From Molossus alvarezi (Eukaryota; Chordata; Mammalia; Chiroptera; Molossidae), in assembly GCA_037176705.1 (NCBI GenBank), contig CM073887.1, positions 58,985,001 through 59,049,000 of the forward strand: a stretch of 64,000 nucleotides of DNA. The letters run 5' to 3'. A program made the position numbers and the translations under genes. The notes below the pieces were generated by a model, which was not told where the DNA came from, made no database searches, and saw only the letters and a list, made by a program, of their open reading frames with translations. Positions 1 through 10,678 of the stretch are shown here, piece by piece. Every line of letters starts with the position of its first letter. Position 1 is the first letter of the stretch.

Positions 1-769
1 CGCAGAAATGCGCTCATATTCCTCAGGAGTTAGGGTGGAGGTGCAAATGACCCGAATATCATGCCAGGTCAGGTCATATGTCTGGGTGAGATAGCGGAAT
101 TCACGGATGTAAAGGGAAGGTTCCGCCGAAAAAGAGCCCAGGCGCCTCTCGATTTGGGAAAGGTCTTGCAAGGAAAAGGGGACGTGAACCCGTACAAGGC
201 CCTCAGCGCCCGTGACTTCTCCAAGAGGGGCAAGGAGAGAGGGCCCTTGGGAGCGAGTATGAGCTATGAGCGGAGACAGGGGACCCAAGGGGATCCTCGG
301 GAAGAGGGGCTGTGGGAGAGGAGGGAGGTGGGTCCTGAGGAGGCTGGGGGACCTGGCCAGCGCTAGGTGATCTGGGAGATCATTGGGGGGGGGGGTAGGG
401 AGGAGGATCAGTGGGGTTAGTTTTAGATGAATGAGGGGCTGTCTGAGCCAGGAGGATCTGCAGAGTAGAGCAGCGGGAACACAGGTCGGGGCGGGAATGG
501 AGGTCCCAAAAGGCCTGAATATAAGGGATCTCAGAGTCCTTCCCTGTGCGCCGGCAAAAGTCATCTAAGTCATGAAGGACATTGAAATCAAAGGTGCCCA
601 TCAGGGGCCATCGCGACTGATTGTCTAGAGTATATTGGGGCCAGGCGACCTGGGATAGGAAGATTAATTTTTTCTTCCGGAGAGTCTGAGTGTATCCCAA
701 TTTGGCGAAATTTTGGAGTAGACATCCCAGAGGGGTCTTGGGGTCAGGCTTGGATTCGGAATTACCCAT
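1..769 (-). pseudogene. Endogenous gammaretrovirus-like gag, 5' part, frameshifted
   Basis: Reading on the minus strand, a gag-like frame starts at 769 with Met-Gly (the usual myristoylation context of matrix) and runs to 380 with the character of a gammaretroviral matrix/p12 region, including a proline-rich stretch with a PPPY-type late-domain motif. The frame breaks at an 11-base C tract (positions 385-395 on the plus strand). A different minus frame is then open from there to the window edge and has gammaretroviral capsid character. Thus the visible part of gag is broken by what looks like a single homopolymer frameshift. The rest of the provirus lies outside the window. Gag is the structural polyprotein of the particle; here it is an old, non-functional copy unless the tract length is a sequencing error. 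Family assignment is by recognition. Confidence 0.8.
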
Positions 770-1142
770 GAGGCAAATTTAGTAGAGGGACTAATTCTCG
801 GGGAGCAGACGTTCGTAAGGCGTCCCTGACAAACGTTCGTTCCCGGGCGGAATCGGGTGAGAAGCAACCCTATGGGCGTCCCCAAGGGAAGCTTCTACCC
901 TGGGACGAAGGAGTCCCGGAGAGAAGCGGGGGTCGTCCTGGCTTGGCCAAGTCTAGGACAGGAGACCCGGAGAGGAGAACCAGTACCCTTAGAGAGCCAA
1001 ACATGACTTACAGTCTGTTGTATTCAGAGGGCAACTCCGGATCCGAGCCTGGAAATTGGTGGCAGCGCTGGGAGAGGAGGGGGACTCTCGGCCCCGGGGT
1101 GGGCCGGGTCGCCAATTCCTCCTCCCGGGTTTCAGCACCAGA
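770..1142 (-). other. ERV 5' leader with tRNA primer-binding site
   Basis: This is the untranslated leader between the LTR and gag. Positions 1123-1140 (minus strand) form an 18-base primer-binding site starting TGG, two bases from the LTR end. It fits the 3' end of tRNA-Phe with one mismatch (from memory of the HERV-F type site). The remaining leader is GC-rich with no recognised gene. Confidence 0.65.
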
Positions 1143-1513
1143 TGTAAGGAATCGGAGGCGCCGCCGAATAAAACAGAGAAGAGACTGGAGAGCCAATCAG
1201 CCGAATAAACAGGGATCAGGCTTTATTGGGTGCACTCCGGGCGGGTTCACAGACTCCGGGGGTCGAGTCCGAGAAGCCGCGCTCAATGTAGGGGCTTGTG
1301 TCTTTTATATCTGCCTGTTGTAGCTGGAATTTGTCCCTTAGGGTTTGGCCCTGCGGGGGCTATGCATGGAGCCTCTGGAATGTGAATCGATAAGAGCAAG
1401 ATGGGAGTTAATCTACAAGCTCGAGGCAGGCCATTCAGGGTGGGAGACAAGGCTGAGCAAGCGAGACAATGGTCGAGCACTTTGCCTGGCGCCAGTCCCC
1501 AGGCCATCGGACA
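1143..1513 (-). repeat. 5' LTR of the class I ERV
   Basis: The LTR runs on the minus strand from TG at 1513 to CA at 1143, about 371 bp. It contains a TATA box (ATATAAAA, 1303-1310) and a polyadenylation signal AATAAA (1222-1227), followed by U5 and the primer-binding site. The base just outside 1513 is HAL1 5'UTR sequence, so the provirus is inserted in a HAL1 whose first ~70 bases should lie beyond the window. Confidence 0.75.
1303..1310 (-). promoter_or_regulatory. LTR TATA box
   Basis: ATATAAAA on the minus strand, about 80 bp upstream of the AATAAA signal, the expected U3/R arrangement of a gammaretroviral LTR. Confidence 0.6.
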
Positions 1514-4481
1514 ACAACCACATCAAAGTTACAACTAAACTACAGAACAAACATCCTTCAGAACTGCCTGAAATCTAACTGAACTGTAGTCCTACGACTA
1601 CAAAATTAAAGAAGCCACATGGAAACTGGTAGGAGGGGCAGAGGCGCAGATGGGCCACACCCATGTGTAGCAGATAAACCAGGGGAGCCCTGGCCGGTTA
1701 GGCTCAGCGGTTAGAGCATTGGCCGGTGGTCCAAAGAGTCTCAGGTTTGATTCCAGTCAAGGGCATGTACCTCGGTTGCAGTTCAGTCCCCGGCCCTGGT
1801 TGGGGTTGTGCAGGAGGTAACTGGTCGATGTCTCTCTCTCTCTCTCTCTCCCCCCCCCTTCCCACTCTATCTGAATATAAAACAAACAAACAAACAAACA
1901 CACAAAAGAACAAACCAGGAGGGATATACCTAGGCTGGGAAGGTCCTCCCTGAGAAGCAGGGGTCCTCGTCTCACACCACGCACCCAGCTCAGGGTTCCA
2001 GTGCCAGGAAGAGAAGTCTCCATAACTCTGGCTGTAAAAACCAGCAGGAACTGAGGCTGAGGGAGGCTGAAGCTTCTAGAGCCCCAGGTAACTCCTCTTA
2101 AAGGAGTTCATGCCCACACACGAACTTACCCTGACTTGCACCCTCCAGGCTCCAGCGCCAAGCAGAGGCAGCTTGAAAGGCACCAGAGACATATGGGGAA
2201 GAACTGAGTTGTTTGATATTGGAGCGAGGGCTGGAGAGGCAGCCTTCTCTGAGACAGACGTGCTGGCAGAGGCTTTTGTTCCTTAGGTGAGCCCTTCCCC
2301 CATGAATCTGGCAGAGGGTTACCATATTTGGGACTCCAGAAACCTGACTCATACTGTTTGCCCTGCCCTGGTGATTTTGTGAGGCTCTGCCCCACCCAAC
2401 TTCCGGGTCCATCTAAGCTGTTTAAGTGGCTTTACCATAGGATTGGCCTGTTTTAGCTCCTGCTTCAGAGTTTCCTAAATTCTCTCAAACAAGCAGCATA
2501 TGGCCACAGAGAGCACCACATCTTTTGCTAAGTAGCCCCATGTCTGGCAGTAGAAGCAGCCAGCCGTGGTTCACAGCTTGGCTTTGCCTAGGCACCTCCA
2601 AGCCCAGATCAAGTAGCAGCCATTGGCAGACCACTTTGTAGCTTATGCCAGGTGGTCCCAGGTAGAACACAGGCAGTGGCTGACCTTGCCCCACAGCCAG
2701 CACACCTAGTAGACAGCTTCAGATCATGACGAAGCACCATCATCCAACCACTTCCATAAGTGACACACTCAAAGAATGAACTCAGTGGGTATCAGAACCC
2801 TGCTGAAGTAAGTCTTGTTCAGTGTGGTGGGCCCCTGCACAGTTGATCATCCAAGGTAGTCAGAAGTTGGTGGTTAGTAGGCACAGCCAGTCATTGAAGC
2901 TGATCAGCCTGCATAAAACCCTCCCATTGATGTGCCAACAGCAATCAAGACTCTATTACAACAGAGGGGTGTAATGTCCACACAAGGGGTGCACTTTGAG
3001 GGCCCAGCTGAGGTGACCAGGGAAGTTGTGCCACTGGATCCTACAGTACACCTATTACAACAGGCCACCCTAGGAAGCCTAGGAGACATAACCACTCTAC
3101 CTAATACATAGAAACAAACACAGGGAGGCAGCCAAAATGAGGAGACAAAGAAACATGTCCTAAATGAAAGAACAGAACAAAACTCCAGGAAAAGCACTAA
3201 ATGAAATGGAGATAAGCAATCTAACAGATGCAGAGTTCAAAACACTGCTTATAAGGATGCTCAATGAACTTAGTGAGAATTTCAAGGAACTTTGTGACAA
3301 TGTCAAGGAACTTAGTGAGGACCTCAAGAGCATAATAAAGGACCAGTCAGAAATGAAGGATACACTAACTGAAATAAAGAATAATTTATAGGGAATTAGT
3401 AGTAGAGTAGGTGAGGCCAAGAAGCAAACCATCAATTTGGAATAGAAGGAAGCAAAAAACACCCAATCAGAACAGCAAAAAGAAAACAAAAGATTAGAAT
3501 AGTGTAAGGAGCCTGTGGGACAACTTCAAGCATACCAACATTTGCATCATGGAAGTTCCAGAAAGGAGAAGAGAGAGAGCAAGAAATTGAAAACCTATTT
3601 GAAAAAATAATGACAGAAAACTTTGCTAACTTGGTGAAGGAAACAGACATACAAGTCCAGGAAGCACAGAGAGTCCCAAACAAGATGAACCCAAAGAGGT
3701 CCACACAAAGAAAACATCATCATCAAAATGCCAAAGGTTCAAGACAACAAGAGAATCTTAAAAGCAGCAAGAGAAAATCAGTTCATTACCTACAAGGGAA
3801 CTCCCATAAGGCTGTCAGTTGATTTCTCAAAAAAACAAAAAAAAACAAAAAAAAACCCACAAAAAAACAAAAAACCTTTGCAGGCTCGGAGGGAGTGGCA
3901 AGAAATATTTAAAGTGATGAAAAGCAAGGACCTACAAACCAAGTTTACTCTATTCTGCAAAGCTATCATTTAGAATCCATGGCCATATAAAGAGTTTCTC
4001 AGACAAGAAAAAGCTAAAGGAGTTCATGACCACCAAACCAGTATTATATAAAATGTTAATTGGTTTTCTTAAAGAAGATAAAAAAATATGAACAATAAAA
4101 TGGCAATAAATACATATCTATCAACAATTGAATCTACAAACAAAATGAGCAAGCAGAACAGAAACAGACTCATAGATACAGAAAAGTTTTTGTTTGTTGC
4201 CAGATGGGAGGGGGCTTGGGTAAAAAAGATGAAGGGATTAAGATGTACAAATTAGCTGTTAGACTGATGAACCTCAAAGGGAAGGGGGGTTTCTCTCTCC
4301 CCTCCCCCAAGGGGAGAGAGAAACCCAAGAACTTATATACATATATGCATAACCAATAGACACAGTCAATAGTGTGGGGAAAGCAGGAGGGGGGTGGGAG
4401 TGGGGAGGAGGGGGTGAAGTGGGGCAAAAAGGAGGGACCTCTGTAATACATTCAACAGTAAAGATAAGTTTAAAAAAAAAG
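1514..4481 (+). mobile_element. HAL1 (half-L1) copy 1, long 5'UTR form, degraded
   Basis: The sequence follows the same order as the other HAL1 copies here: 5'UTR (interrupted by a SINE at 1687-1912), ORF1 remnants from about 3164 to 4080 with several stops and frameshifts, then a short 3'UTR and an A-rich tail near 4480. No ORF2 follows ORF1. This copy keeps a ~600-bp 5'UTR segment (about 2480-3090) missing from the short-form copies. Its first ~70 bp are absent because the ERV sits at the left edge. The coiled-coil part of ORF1 is still legible around 3200-3390. Confidence 0.8.
1687..1912 (+). repeat. VES-type tRNA-derived SINE in HAL1 5'UTR
   Basis: It begins with the tRNA-like head (A-box region 'ggctcagcggttagagc'), has a (TC)n stretch at 1831-1850 and an A-rich (AAAC)n tail. 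Imperfect target-site duplication AAACCAGG on both sides. Confidence 0.85.
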
Positions 4482-5219
4482 AAAGAAAACAAGCAATACA
4501 ATTGGTTACATATTCTAGGAGAATGTTAAGCTCTCATGAACCATGATTTTTATGTGTTCAATACTTCTTTCACCACTGTGGGATTCTTCTTGGGAAGAAT
4601 GGAACGATTGGTGAAGAAGGCCACAGGCCACAATAGGCCTTTCTTGTAGCCCTGTCTTAATTGAAAAACACCCCTTAGGGTTATATTGCCTTCATCTCAC
4701 ACACATAACTAGGAGTGAAGTGACAGGGCTCCCAGAATCTGTCTTTGAGTTTAAATTAGCTTCCATGTAGAGATTTTTGGACTGTGTACTGTGGTTCTAA
4801 ACCATAAATGGTGTATGTAGCAGGTTGCATCTGCCTGGGGCCAGCCTCATTTGTGTGCATCAGCATCATTTCCTTCCATTGCCCTCCACAGATTATTTCC
4901 AGCCCATTATTTCTCAGCTCAAGCCTACAGGTGCCTGCTACTTGGAAACATCTCAGAAATTTATGCATATCCCACTCTGGAAAATTTCTCTGACCATGCG
5001 GCTGTGAGTTGAGAGCATGATGGAAGCATTCGCAGAACCTATGTCATGGGCACATTCCCCTTGGCTAGAGCAATCCCCGTTTTTGCATAGTTATATGTAC
5101 TTGCTTACTTAATTACACAACACACATATTGACTGTGAATGAAAAAACAAATGGCTCCAGAGTTTCTGTTTCATTTTGAAGTGACAAAAATGTTCAAAAA
5201 TTGTGGTGCTGATTTAAGA
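4482..5219. other. No recognisable gene or repeat
   Basis: About 740 bp of moderately AT-rich sequence between HAL1 copy 1 and the zinc-finger paralogous block. Short open frames here have no recognisable domain. Nothing supported. Confidence 0.5.
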
Positions 5220-6084
5220 TTATCTGTGAATATACTAAGAGACATTGAATTGTACCCATTAAAGAAATTCACTGTATGGTATGTGTATTCCATCTCAATA
5301 AAGCTATTCAAATAGAAAATGCATTTGGAGTTTTGAATCAATGTGTTTAGTAGTTAAGAATTTTCAGGTATCCTACATTTCCAGAACCTTTATTACTTTT
5401 TTCATGTTGGTAATGGAATTCAATTGCCTTAGGGATATCATAGCTGTTGTGTGTCAATACCTCTACGCACACAATCAAAAACTATCTAATTTTTTTTTTT
5501 TTAGTGTATAATATATACCCGAGTGATACACTTAACACACCTCACAAGTTATGGTTGGTCAGAGAAGAGCCCCTGTGCCCAGGCAAGGGCTTCAGGGTTC
5601 CAGTTTCCCAGCAGAGCCAAGAGCTAGAGGAGCCGTGGGACTCGAGCTAGCTCAAGTAGTTCCACCTGTGCGGAGTTGGGGAGAGGAGGTGGGTGGAAGC
5701 CTCAGCGTTGTTAACAAAGATGAAAACGGAGCCAGACTCCATTTTGATGGAGATCATTTTTAAATGGGTTTGTAAACAGGGATCACAGTTCCATGGTTGG
5801 CGTCCTGATCTATGCCAACACCAGACCCGGGGAGGACCCCTGATTCTGGTCCCCAGTCTGCCCTGGCCAGGGGCAACCCTCTTGCTGAAGACAAGGGCGT
5901 CGCTTCATCTGGAAACGGTGCCTGGAACTCCCTGCGTACACCTGTGTTCTGCCTTCAGAAAAAGTTGCAGGAAAATACCACTGTGTCTCTAGGACCAGGA
6001 GAAAGTTTTGTTTAAAAACCCAAAGTCGCTGGAGCGGACAGGCTCCACCCACCTGCTAAAGCTGGTTTTCTTAGCAGTCTGATC

Positions 6085-6240
6085 TCCCTGGTTGTCACTC
6101 AGGAAAACGGTGGGCGGGTCCTTGTGAACTGTCCAATCAGGGGCGCAGGAGCAGCAGCAGGGCGAGACAGAGCAAACCTGGTGGACACTTCTGGTGACGC
6201 CCGATCTGTGTTCTCCGGTTAACGGTCCAGGTTAGTCTCA
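6085..6240 (+). promoter_or_regulatory. KRAB zinc-finger promoter, copy A
   Basis: GC box (GGGCGGG near 6112) followed about 15 bp later by CCAAT box GTCCAATCAGG (6131-6141), then GC-rich TATA-less sequence leading into exon 1. The same GC-box/CCAAT pair with near-identical spacing is present at copies B and C. Confidence 0.65.
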
Positions 6241-6306
6241 GTGTGATAAGCAACGGCCGGGAGAGCTGTGGGGACGATGCCCGTGGACCCCAGAAACCGG
6301 GAAATG
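6190..6306 (+). pseudogene. Orphan KRAB zinc-finger exon 1, copy A
   Basis: The exon ends in GAAATG followed by donor GTGAGTGTGT (GT at 6307), the classical end of exon 1 in KRAB zinc-finger genes where the start ATG sits at the splice junction (6304-6306). An in-frame ATG lies 12 codons upstream at 6268. The 5' limit is approximate. No downstream KRAB exon was found on this strand, so it is probably an orphan promoter/exon, though it could drive a noncoding transcript or splice outside the window after other rearrangements. Confidence 0.6.
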
Positions 6307-6889
6307 GTGAGTGTGTCCCAGGACGGGGACGAGGGGCTGGTTGGACCCGGATGGGGCAAGACCTGTCCTCCCCGCGGTCAAGGCCGGATTCTGCGGAGCC
6401 GAGTCCCCACCGGCGCCGCTCGAACCTCTGACACCCCCTGCACGAAGCGTGGGGGCTGGGCTGGCCGGACCCGGGTGTCCTGTCCTGTCACTGTGCGAGG
6501 TGACCTCGGCCCCGGCCTGGAGCCTCTTTGGGCGGCTCCGCTCCCGCAGCCCCGCGTACCCCCAGATGATGGAGTGACCACGGGGTGGCTCATTGGGGAC
6601 AATTGGGACTGGGTCTCCAGGGGCCTGTGTGTAGGAATTTTGGTATGTGTGATCCCTAGTCCCTCCTTCCTCAGGGGGACTCGTTTTCTCTTCGGTTTTC
6701 CAAATGTTTGGAGAGCAGAGTCCCAAATCCACGACCCTGTCTTCCCAGCCTGTTTCTTCCTGGAACTAGCTATTTTTCTGAATTTCCAGTTCCCTCCTGC
6801 GATCCGTAACGCCAACTTCCCCTTGCCGATTCACAGCATTATTATCAACTATTTTTTTTATTATTTTCACCCAGAGTCATGGGTGGCTT

Positions 6890-7122
6890 ATTTATTTTTA
6901 TTAGAAAATTTTTTTTCTTTTTTAATTTTAGAGAGAGAGGAAGGGAGAGGGAGAGGGAAAGATAGAAACATCAATGAGAGAGCACATAGATTGGCTGCCT
7001 CCTGCATGCTCCCCACTGGGGATGGAGCTCACAACCTGGGCATGTGCCCTGACAGGGAATCGAACCAGCACCCTCTTGGTGCATGGGTTGATGATGCTCA
7101 ACCACTGTGCCACACGGGCCAG
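6890..7122 (-). repeat. tRNA-derived SINE (older VES-like type)
   Basis: On the minus strand: tRNA-like head ('cacagtggttgagcatc'), body with 'gggcacatgccc', (CT)-rich region and A-rich tail near 6895. Confidence 0.75.
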
Positions 7123-7123
7123 A

Positions 7124-7346
7124 CTATGTTTTTTTTTTTAATCCTCACCGGAGGACACTTTTACATTTATTCTCAGAGCGGGAGGGAGAGAGAGAAAGGG
7201 AGAAAGAAGCATCGATGGGAGAGAAACACAACCCCTGCCAGAGTCAGGGATTCAACCTGCAACCTAGGTATGTGCCCTTAACTAGGAATCAAACCCGCAA
7301 CTCTTTGGTCTTTGGGCCAACGCTCTAAACACTAAGCCAAACTGGC
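7124..7346 (-). repeat. VES SINE at the outer edge of inverted-repeat arm A
   Basis: Minus-strand VES SINE. Its head shares the unusual string 'gcttagtgtttagag' and 'gttggcccaaag' with the SINE at 33826-33985 at the matching position of arm B, so the two are copies of one insertion. They differ at about 10% of bases and arm B has lost the middle. Confidence 0.8.
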
Positions 7347-8620
7347 CAGGGCTGATTTGGGGTTTTTTGCTTGCATTTCCCATTTTGTTATTTCTTAGGG
7401 TTTCCATCTCTGCTCGCATTACCTCTCTGTTCTCACATGTTGTCCACTAGTTCCATTAGAGCGCTTAGCACATTAATCATGGTTGCTTTACATTTCTGGT
7501 CTGATCCTTCTAACAAGTTGCTACATCTGAATTATGTTCTCTTGCCTGTTCTATCTCTTAACACTCTGTGTTTGAATTTTCAGCATGCCTTTTAATATTT
7601 GGTTGAATGCTGGACATGAGGTACTGTGAAGAAGGAACTGAGGAAAGTAGGTTTTTAGTGTGAGGTTTTATGATTATCTGGGGTTTAGGCTGTGTTTACT
7701 ATTTGCTGTAACTATTTTAGGCAGATATCCTCAGACTTTGCCTCCATGTCATGTTTAGGTTTCTCCAGAAGCTTCTGAAACAAGTTCTGAAACAGTTCTT
7801 TCAGTGTATTCCACTGTTGTTCAACAGGAGTGTTGGTGCTGTAGTGCTGTGTTGTGGGTGGAGAGGAAGTGTTCTGTAGTCCTGTGATTTGGTCTCAGTA
7901 TTTTAATGAGCTCGTGTCCTGGACCTTCTGTGGTATAATAGAAAGATGTTATATGGTTCCTAGCAAAGACCTCCCTAAAGCTCTTGGACTATCAGAGTGA
8001 TAAGGGTGATAGGAGCATCTTATGTTGTAATGAGGTGACTGTTCACAGGCCCCTCAGTGGCTTCAGGATGGGGATTGCTCACCAGGAAGAACAAGCTTTG
8101 GTTAGAGACTTAGGACTTTCAGCCCAGCCCTAAACTCTGGGGACAGGAGAAGGTTATTGAGTTATTCACCACTGGGCAATGATTTAATCAGTTGTGCCTA
8201 GGTAAGGAAACCCTATTGAACTCCTAAACCTTGGGCTTCAGAGATCTGATTGGTGAACACATCAGTGTGCTGGGAGTGTGTCACACCTGGACAGTGCATG
8301 GAAGCTCCTACCCTCCCCACCCTCACTTTGCCCTGAGTACCCTTTCCATTTGGCGGTTCCATTTGACTCATGCTTTACGATAAACTGATAATAGTAAAGC
8401 ACTTTGGTTAGTTCTGATAGTAGTTTTAGCATATTAACGAACATGAGGGGTGTTCTGGGAACCTGTGAATTTGTAGTTGGCTATGGAGAAGTATGTATGG
8501 CCTGAGCCCCATTTGCAGCTGGCATCTGGCATCTCACACGTGGGCTGTTTGTGGGATTCAGCCCTTAAGCTGTGGAGTCTGATGTTAAGTCTGGTTAGTG
8601 GTAGAATTGAACTGTAGGCC
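7345..8620. repeat. Ancient L1-derived and LTR-like sequence in arm A
   Basis: 7345-7800 resembles (minus strand) an ancient L1/HAL1-type segment; a related copy lies at 17785-17955 on the plus strand. 7915-8620 resembles an old mammalian LTR-type repeat, also represented at 28925-29640. No coding potential recognised. Subfamily names cannot be given without a repeat library. Confidence 0.45.
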
Positions 8621-8891
8621 ACCCAGTGTCGGGGAGGTGGAGAAATGGTTTGGAAAGCACACCACATATCTGCTCTCAGGGGGAAAAAATAGCCTGTGAA
8701 CCTCACAAGTGTTTCTGAGTCTGCATCCCCAGCCTCATGTTCAGTCAGGCAGAAAGGCTGGAGGGGAGTTAAGTTGGCAGTTGCTGTACCCATGTCAGTT
8801 TGGCTCTGGTAAAACCCTGGTCAGTTCAGCTCTGGTGAAACAGAATCTTTGAGGACAGGCCTTGTTAAGAAGAACAGAATAGACTTCCGGT

Positions 8892-8902
8892 CAAGATGGC
8901 GG
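8892..8902 (+). promoter_or_regulatory. YY1-like motif at HAL1 5' end
   Basis: CAAGATGGCGG lies about 10 bases from the element start, the same motif and position as the YY1 site that fixes transcription start in primate L1 5'UTRs (established for human L1; inference here). The motif is CAAGATGGTGG in the copies at 51918 and 63188. Confidence 0.55.
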
Positions 8903-9760
8903 CGTAGGTAAACACAGTATCGCGTCCTCCCACAACCACATCAAAGTTACAACTGAACTACAGAACAATTGTCATTCAAAACTGCCTGAAATTGAGTTGA
9001 ATGGAAGTCCTACAACTACGGAATTAAAGCAGCCACATCGAGACTGGTAGGAGGGGCAGAGGCAGATGGGCTAGTCCCACACCCACGTGTGGCGGATATA
9101 AATCAGGAGGACACCTTGGCTGGGAAGGTACTCTCTGAGGACTGAGCGGTCCCCATACCACACCAGGGGCCCCGCTCAGGGTTCCAGTGCCAGGAAGAGA
9201 ATCCCCATAACCGCTGGCTGGAAAAACCAGCGGGAACTGAGGCTCAGGGAGGCTGAAGTGGTTGGAGCCCCAGGCAGCTCCTCTTAAAGGGCCCGCACAC
9301 GGAATTATTGGACTCACTCCCTCTAAGCTTAGAGAGGAGGCAGCTTGAGGGCGCCAGAGACATAAAGGGAAGAACTGAGCTGTTTGGCACTGGAGCGAGG
9401 GCTGGAGAGGGGGCTTCTCTGGGACAAACGTGCTGTCAGAGTCCTTTGTTCCTTTGGTGAGCCCTGCCCTGGGGCAGCCGACAGCTGCCATATCTGGGAC
9501 TCCAGCAACCTGGCTCATACTGGTTGCCCTGCCCTGGTGATTCCCTGAGGCCCCGCCCCACCCAACTTCCAGGCCCACCCAAGCTGTTGCCAGTTGCTTA
9601 GCCATAGGATTGGCCTGTCTTGGATCCTGCTTCAGGTTTTCCTAAATTCTTTCAAACAAGCAGCATCTGGTCTCAGCTAGACCCATGCCGCTCGTTAAGT
9701 AATACATAGAAACAAACACAGGGAGGCAGCCAAAATAGGAGACAAAGAAACAGGTCCCAA

Positions 9761-10678
9761 ATGAAAGAACCGAAAAAATCTCCAGGAAAAGAACTAAGCG
9801 AAATGGAGATAAGCAACCTAACAGATGCTGAGTTCAAAATACTGCTTATAAGGATACTCAATGAACTTAGTGAGAACCTCAGTGAACTTAGTGAGGGCCT
9901 CAAGAGCATAAAAAAGGACCAGTCAGAAATGAAGGAAGCACAGTCAGAAATGAAGGAGACACTAACTGAAATAAATAATAATTTACACAGATTCAGTAGT
10001 AGAGTAGGTAAAGCCAAGAAGCAAACCATCGATTTGGAATATAAGGAAGCAAAAAACACCCAATCAGAACAGCAAAAAGAAAAAAGAATCCAGAAAAATG
10101 AGGAGAGTGTTAGGAGCCTCTGGGACAACTTCAAGCGTGCCAACATTCGTATATTGGTTGTGGCAGAAGGAGAAGAGCAAGAACAAGAAATAAAAAACCT
10201 ATTTGAAACAATAATGGCAGAAAACTTCCCTAACTTGGTGAAGGAAACAGACATACAAGTCTAGGAAGCACAGAGAGTCCCAAACAAGATGAACCCCAAG
10301 AGGCCCACACCAAGACACATCATCATCAAAATGCAAAAGGTTCAACACAGAGAGAGAATCTTAAAAGCAGCAAGAGAAAAGCAGTTACTTACCTACAAGG
10401 GAGTTGCCATAAGACTGTCAGCTGATTTCTCAAAAGAAACTTTGCAGGCCAGAAGGGAGTGGCAAGAAATATTCAGAGTGATGAAAAGCAAGAACCTACA
10501 ACCAAGATTACGCTATCCTGCAAAGCTGTCATTTAGAATCGATGGCCATATAAAGACTTTCCCAGACAAGAAAAAGTTAAAGGAGTTCATCACTACCAAA
10601 CCATTATTATATGAAATGTTGAAGGGTCTTTTTGAAGAAAAAGTAGATAAACTATATGAACAAACAAAATGGCAATGA
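9761..10678 (+). pseudogene. HAL1 ORF1 (L1 ORF1p-like RNA-binding protein), one nonsense codon
   Basis: One frame is open from the ATG at 9761 to the TGA at 10676-10678 (about 305 codons) except for a TAG at 10262-10264 where other copies have CAG (Gln). The first ~85 codons are rich in Leu, Glu and Lys in heptad spacing (coiled-coil trimerisation region). A central RRM-like region follows around codons 125-165, then a basic C-terminal domain, as in L1 ORF1p, an RNA-binding nucleic-acid chaperone. Arm B carries the same TAG, so it predates the inverted duplication or was spread by gene conversion. Confidence 0.8.

Larger units (their letters stand above)
5220..6700 (+). repeat. KRAB zinc-finger 5' block, copy A
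   Basis: This block aligns by eye, in inverted orientation, with 48540-50640 (copy C). Matching landmarks are the 'ttgattcaa...tgtg' segment near 5333, the 'ggttggtcag' segment near 5553, a segment ending 'aacaaagat' near 5715, the promoter with CCAAT box, exon 1, and the GC-rich start of intron 1. Divergence is substantial (roughly one change per 4-6 bases), so the duplication is old. No KRAB or finger exon follows on the plus strand within the window. Confidence 0.75.

Noticed and set aside
6268..7281. 337-codon plus-strand open frame
   Set aside because: It starts in zinc-finger exon 1 but then reads through the splice donor into intron and two antisense SINEs; no protein domain.
9024..9605. 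193-codon minus-strand open frame, mirrored at 31566-32147
   Set aside because: Antisense to the GC-rich HAL1 5'UTR; the same shadow recurs in other HAL1 copies, and low-complexity composition explains it.
9673..10254. 193-codon minus-strand open frame, mirrored at 30917-31498
   Set aside because: Shadow of HAL1 ORF1 on the opposite strand; Ser/Leu/Phe-rich as expected for the complement of Lys/Glu-rich coiled-coil codons.
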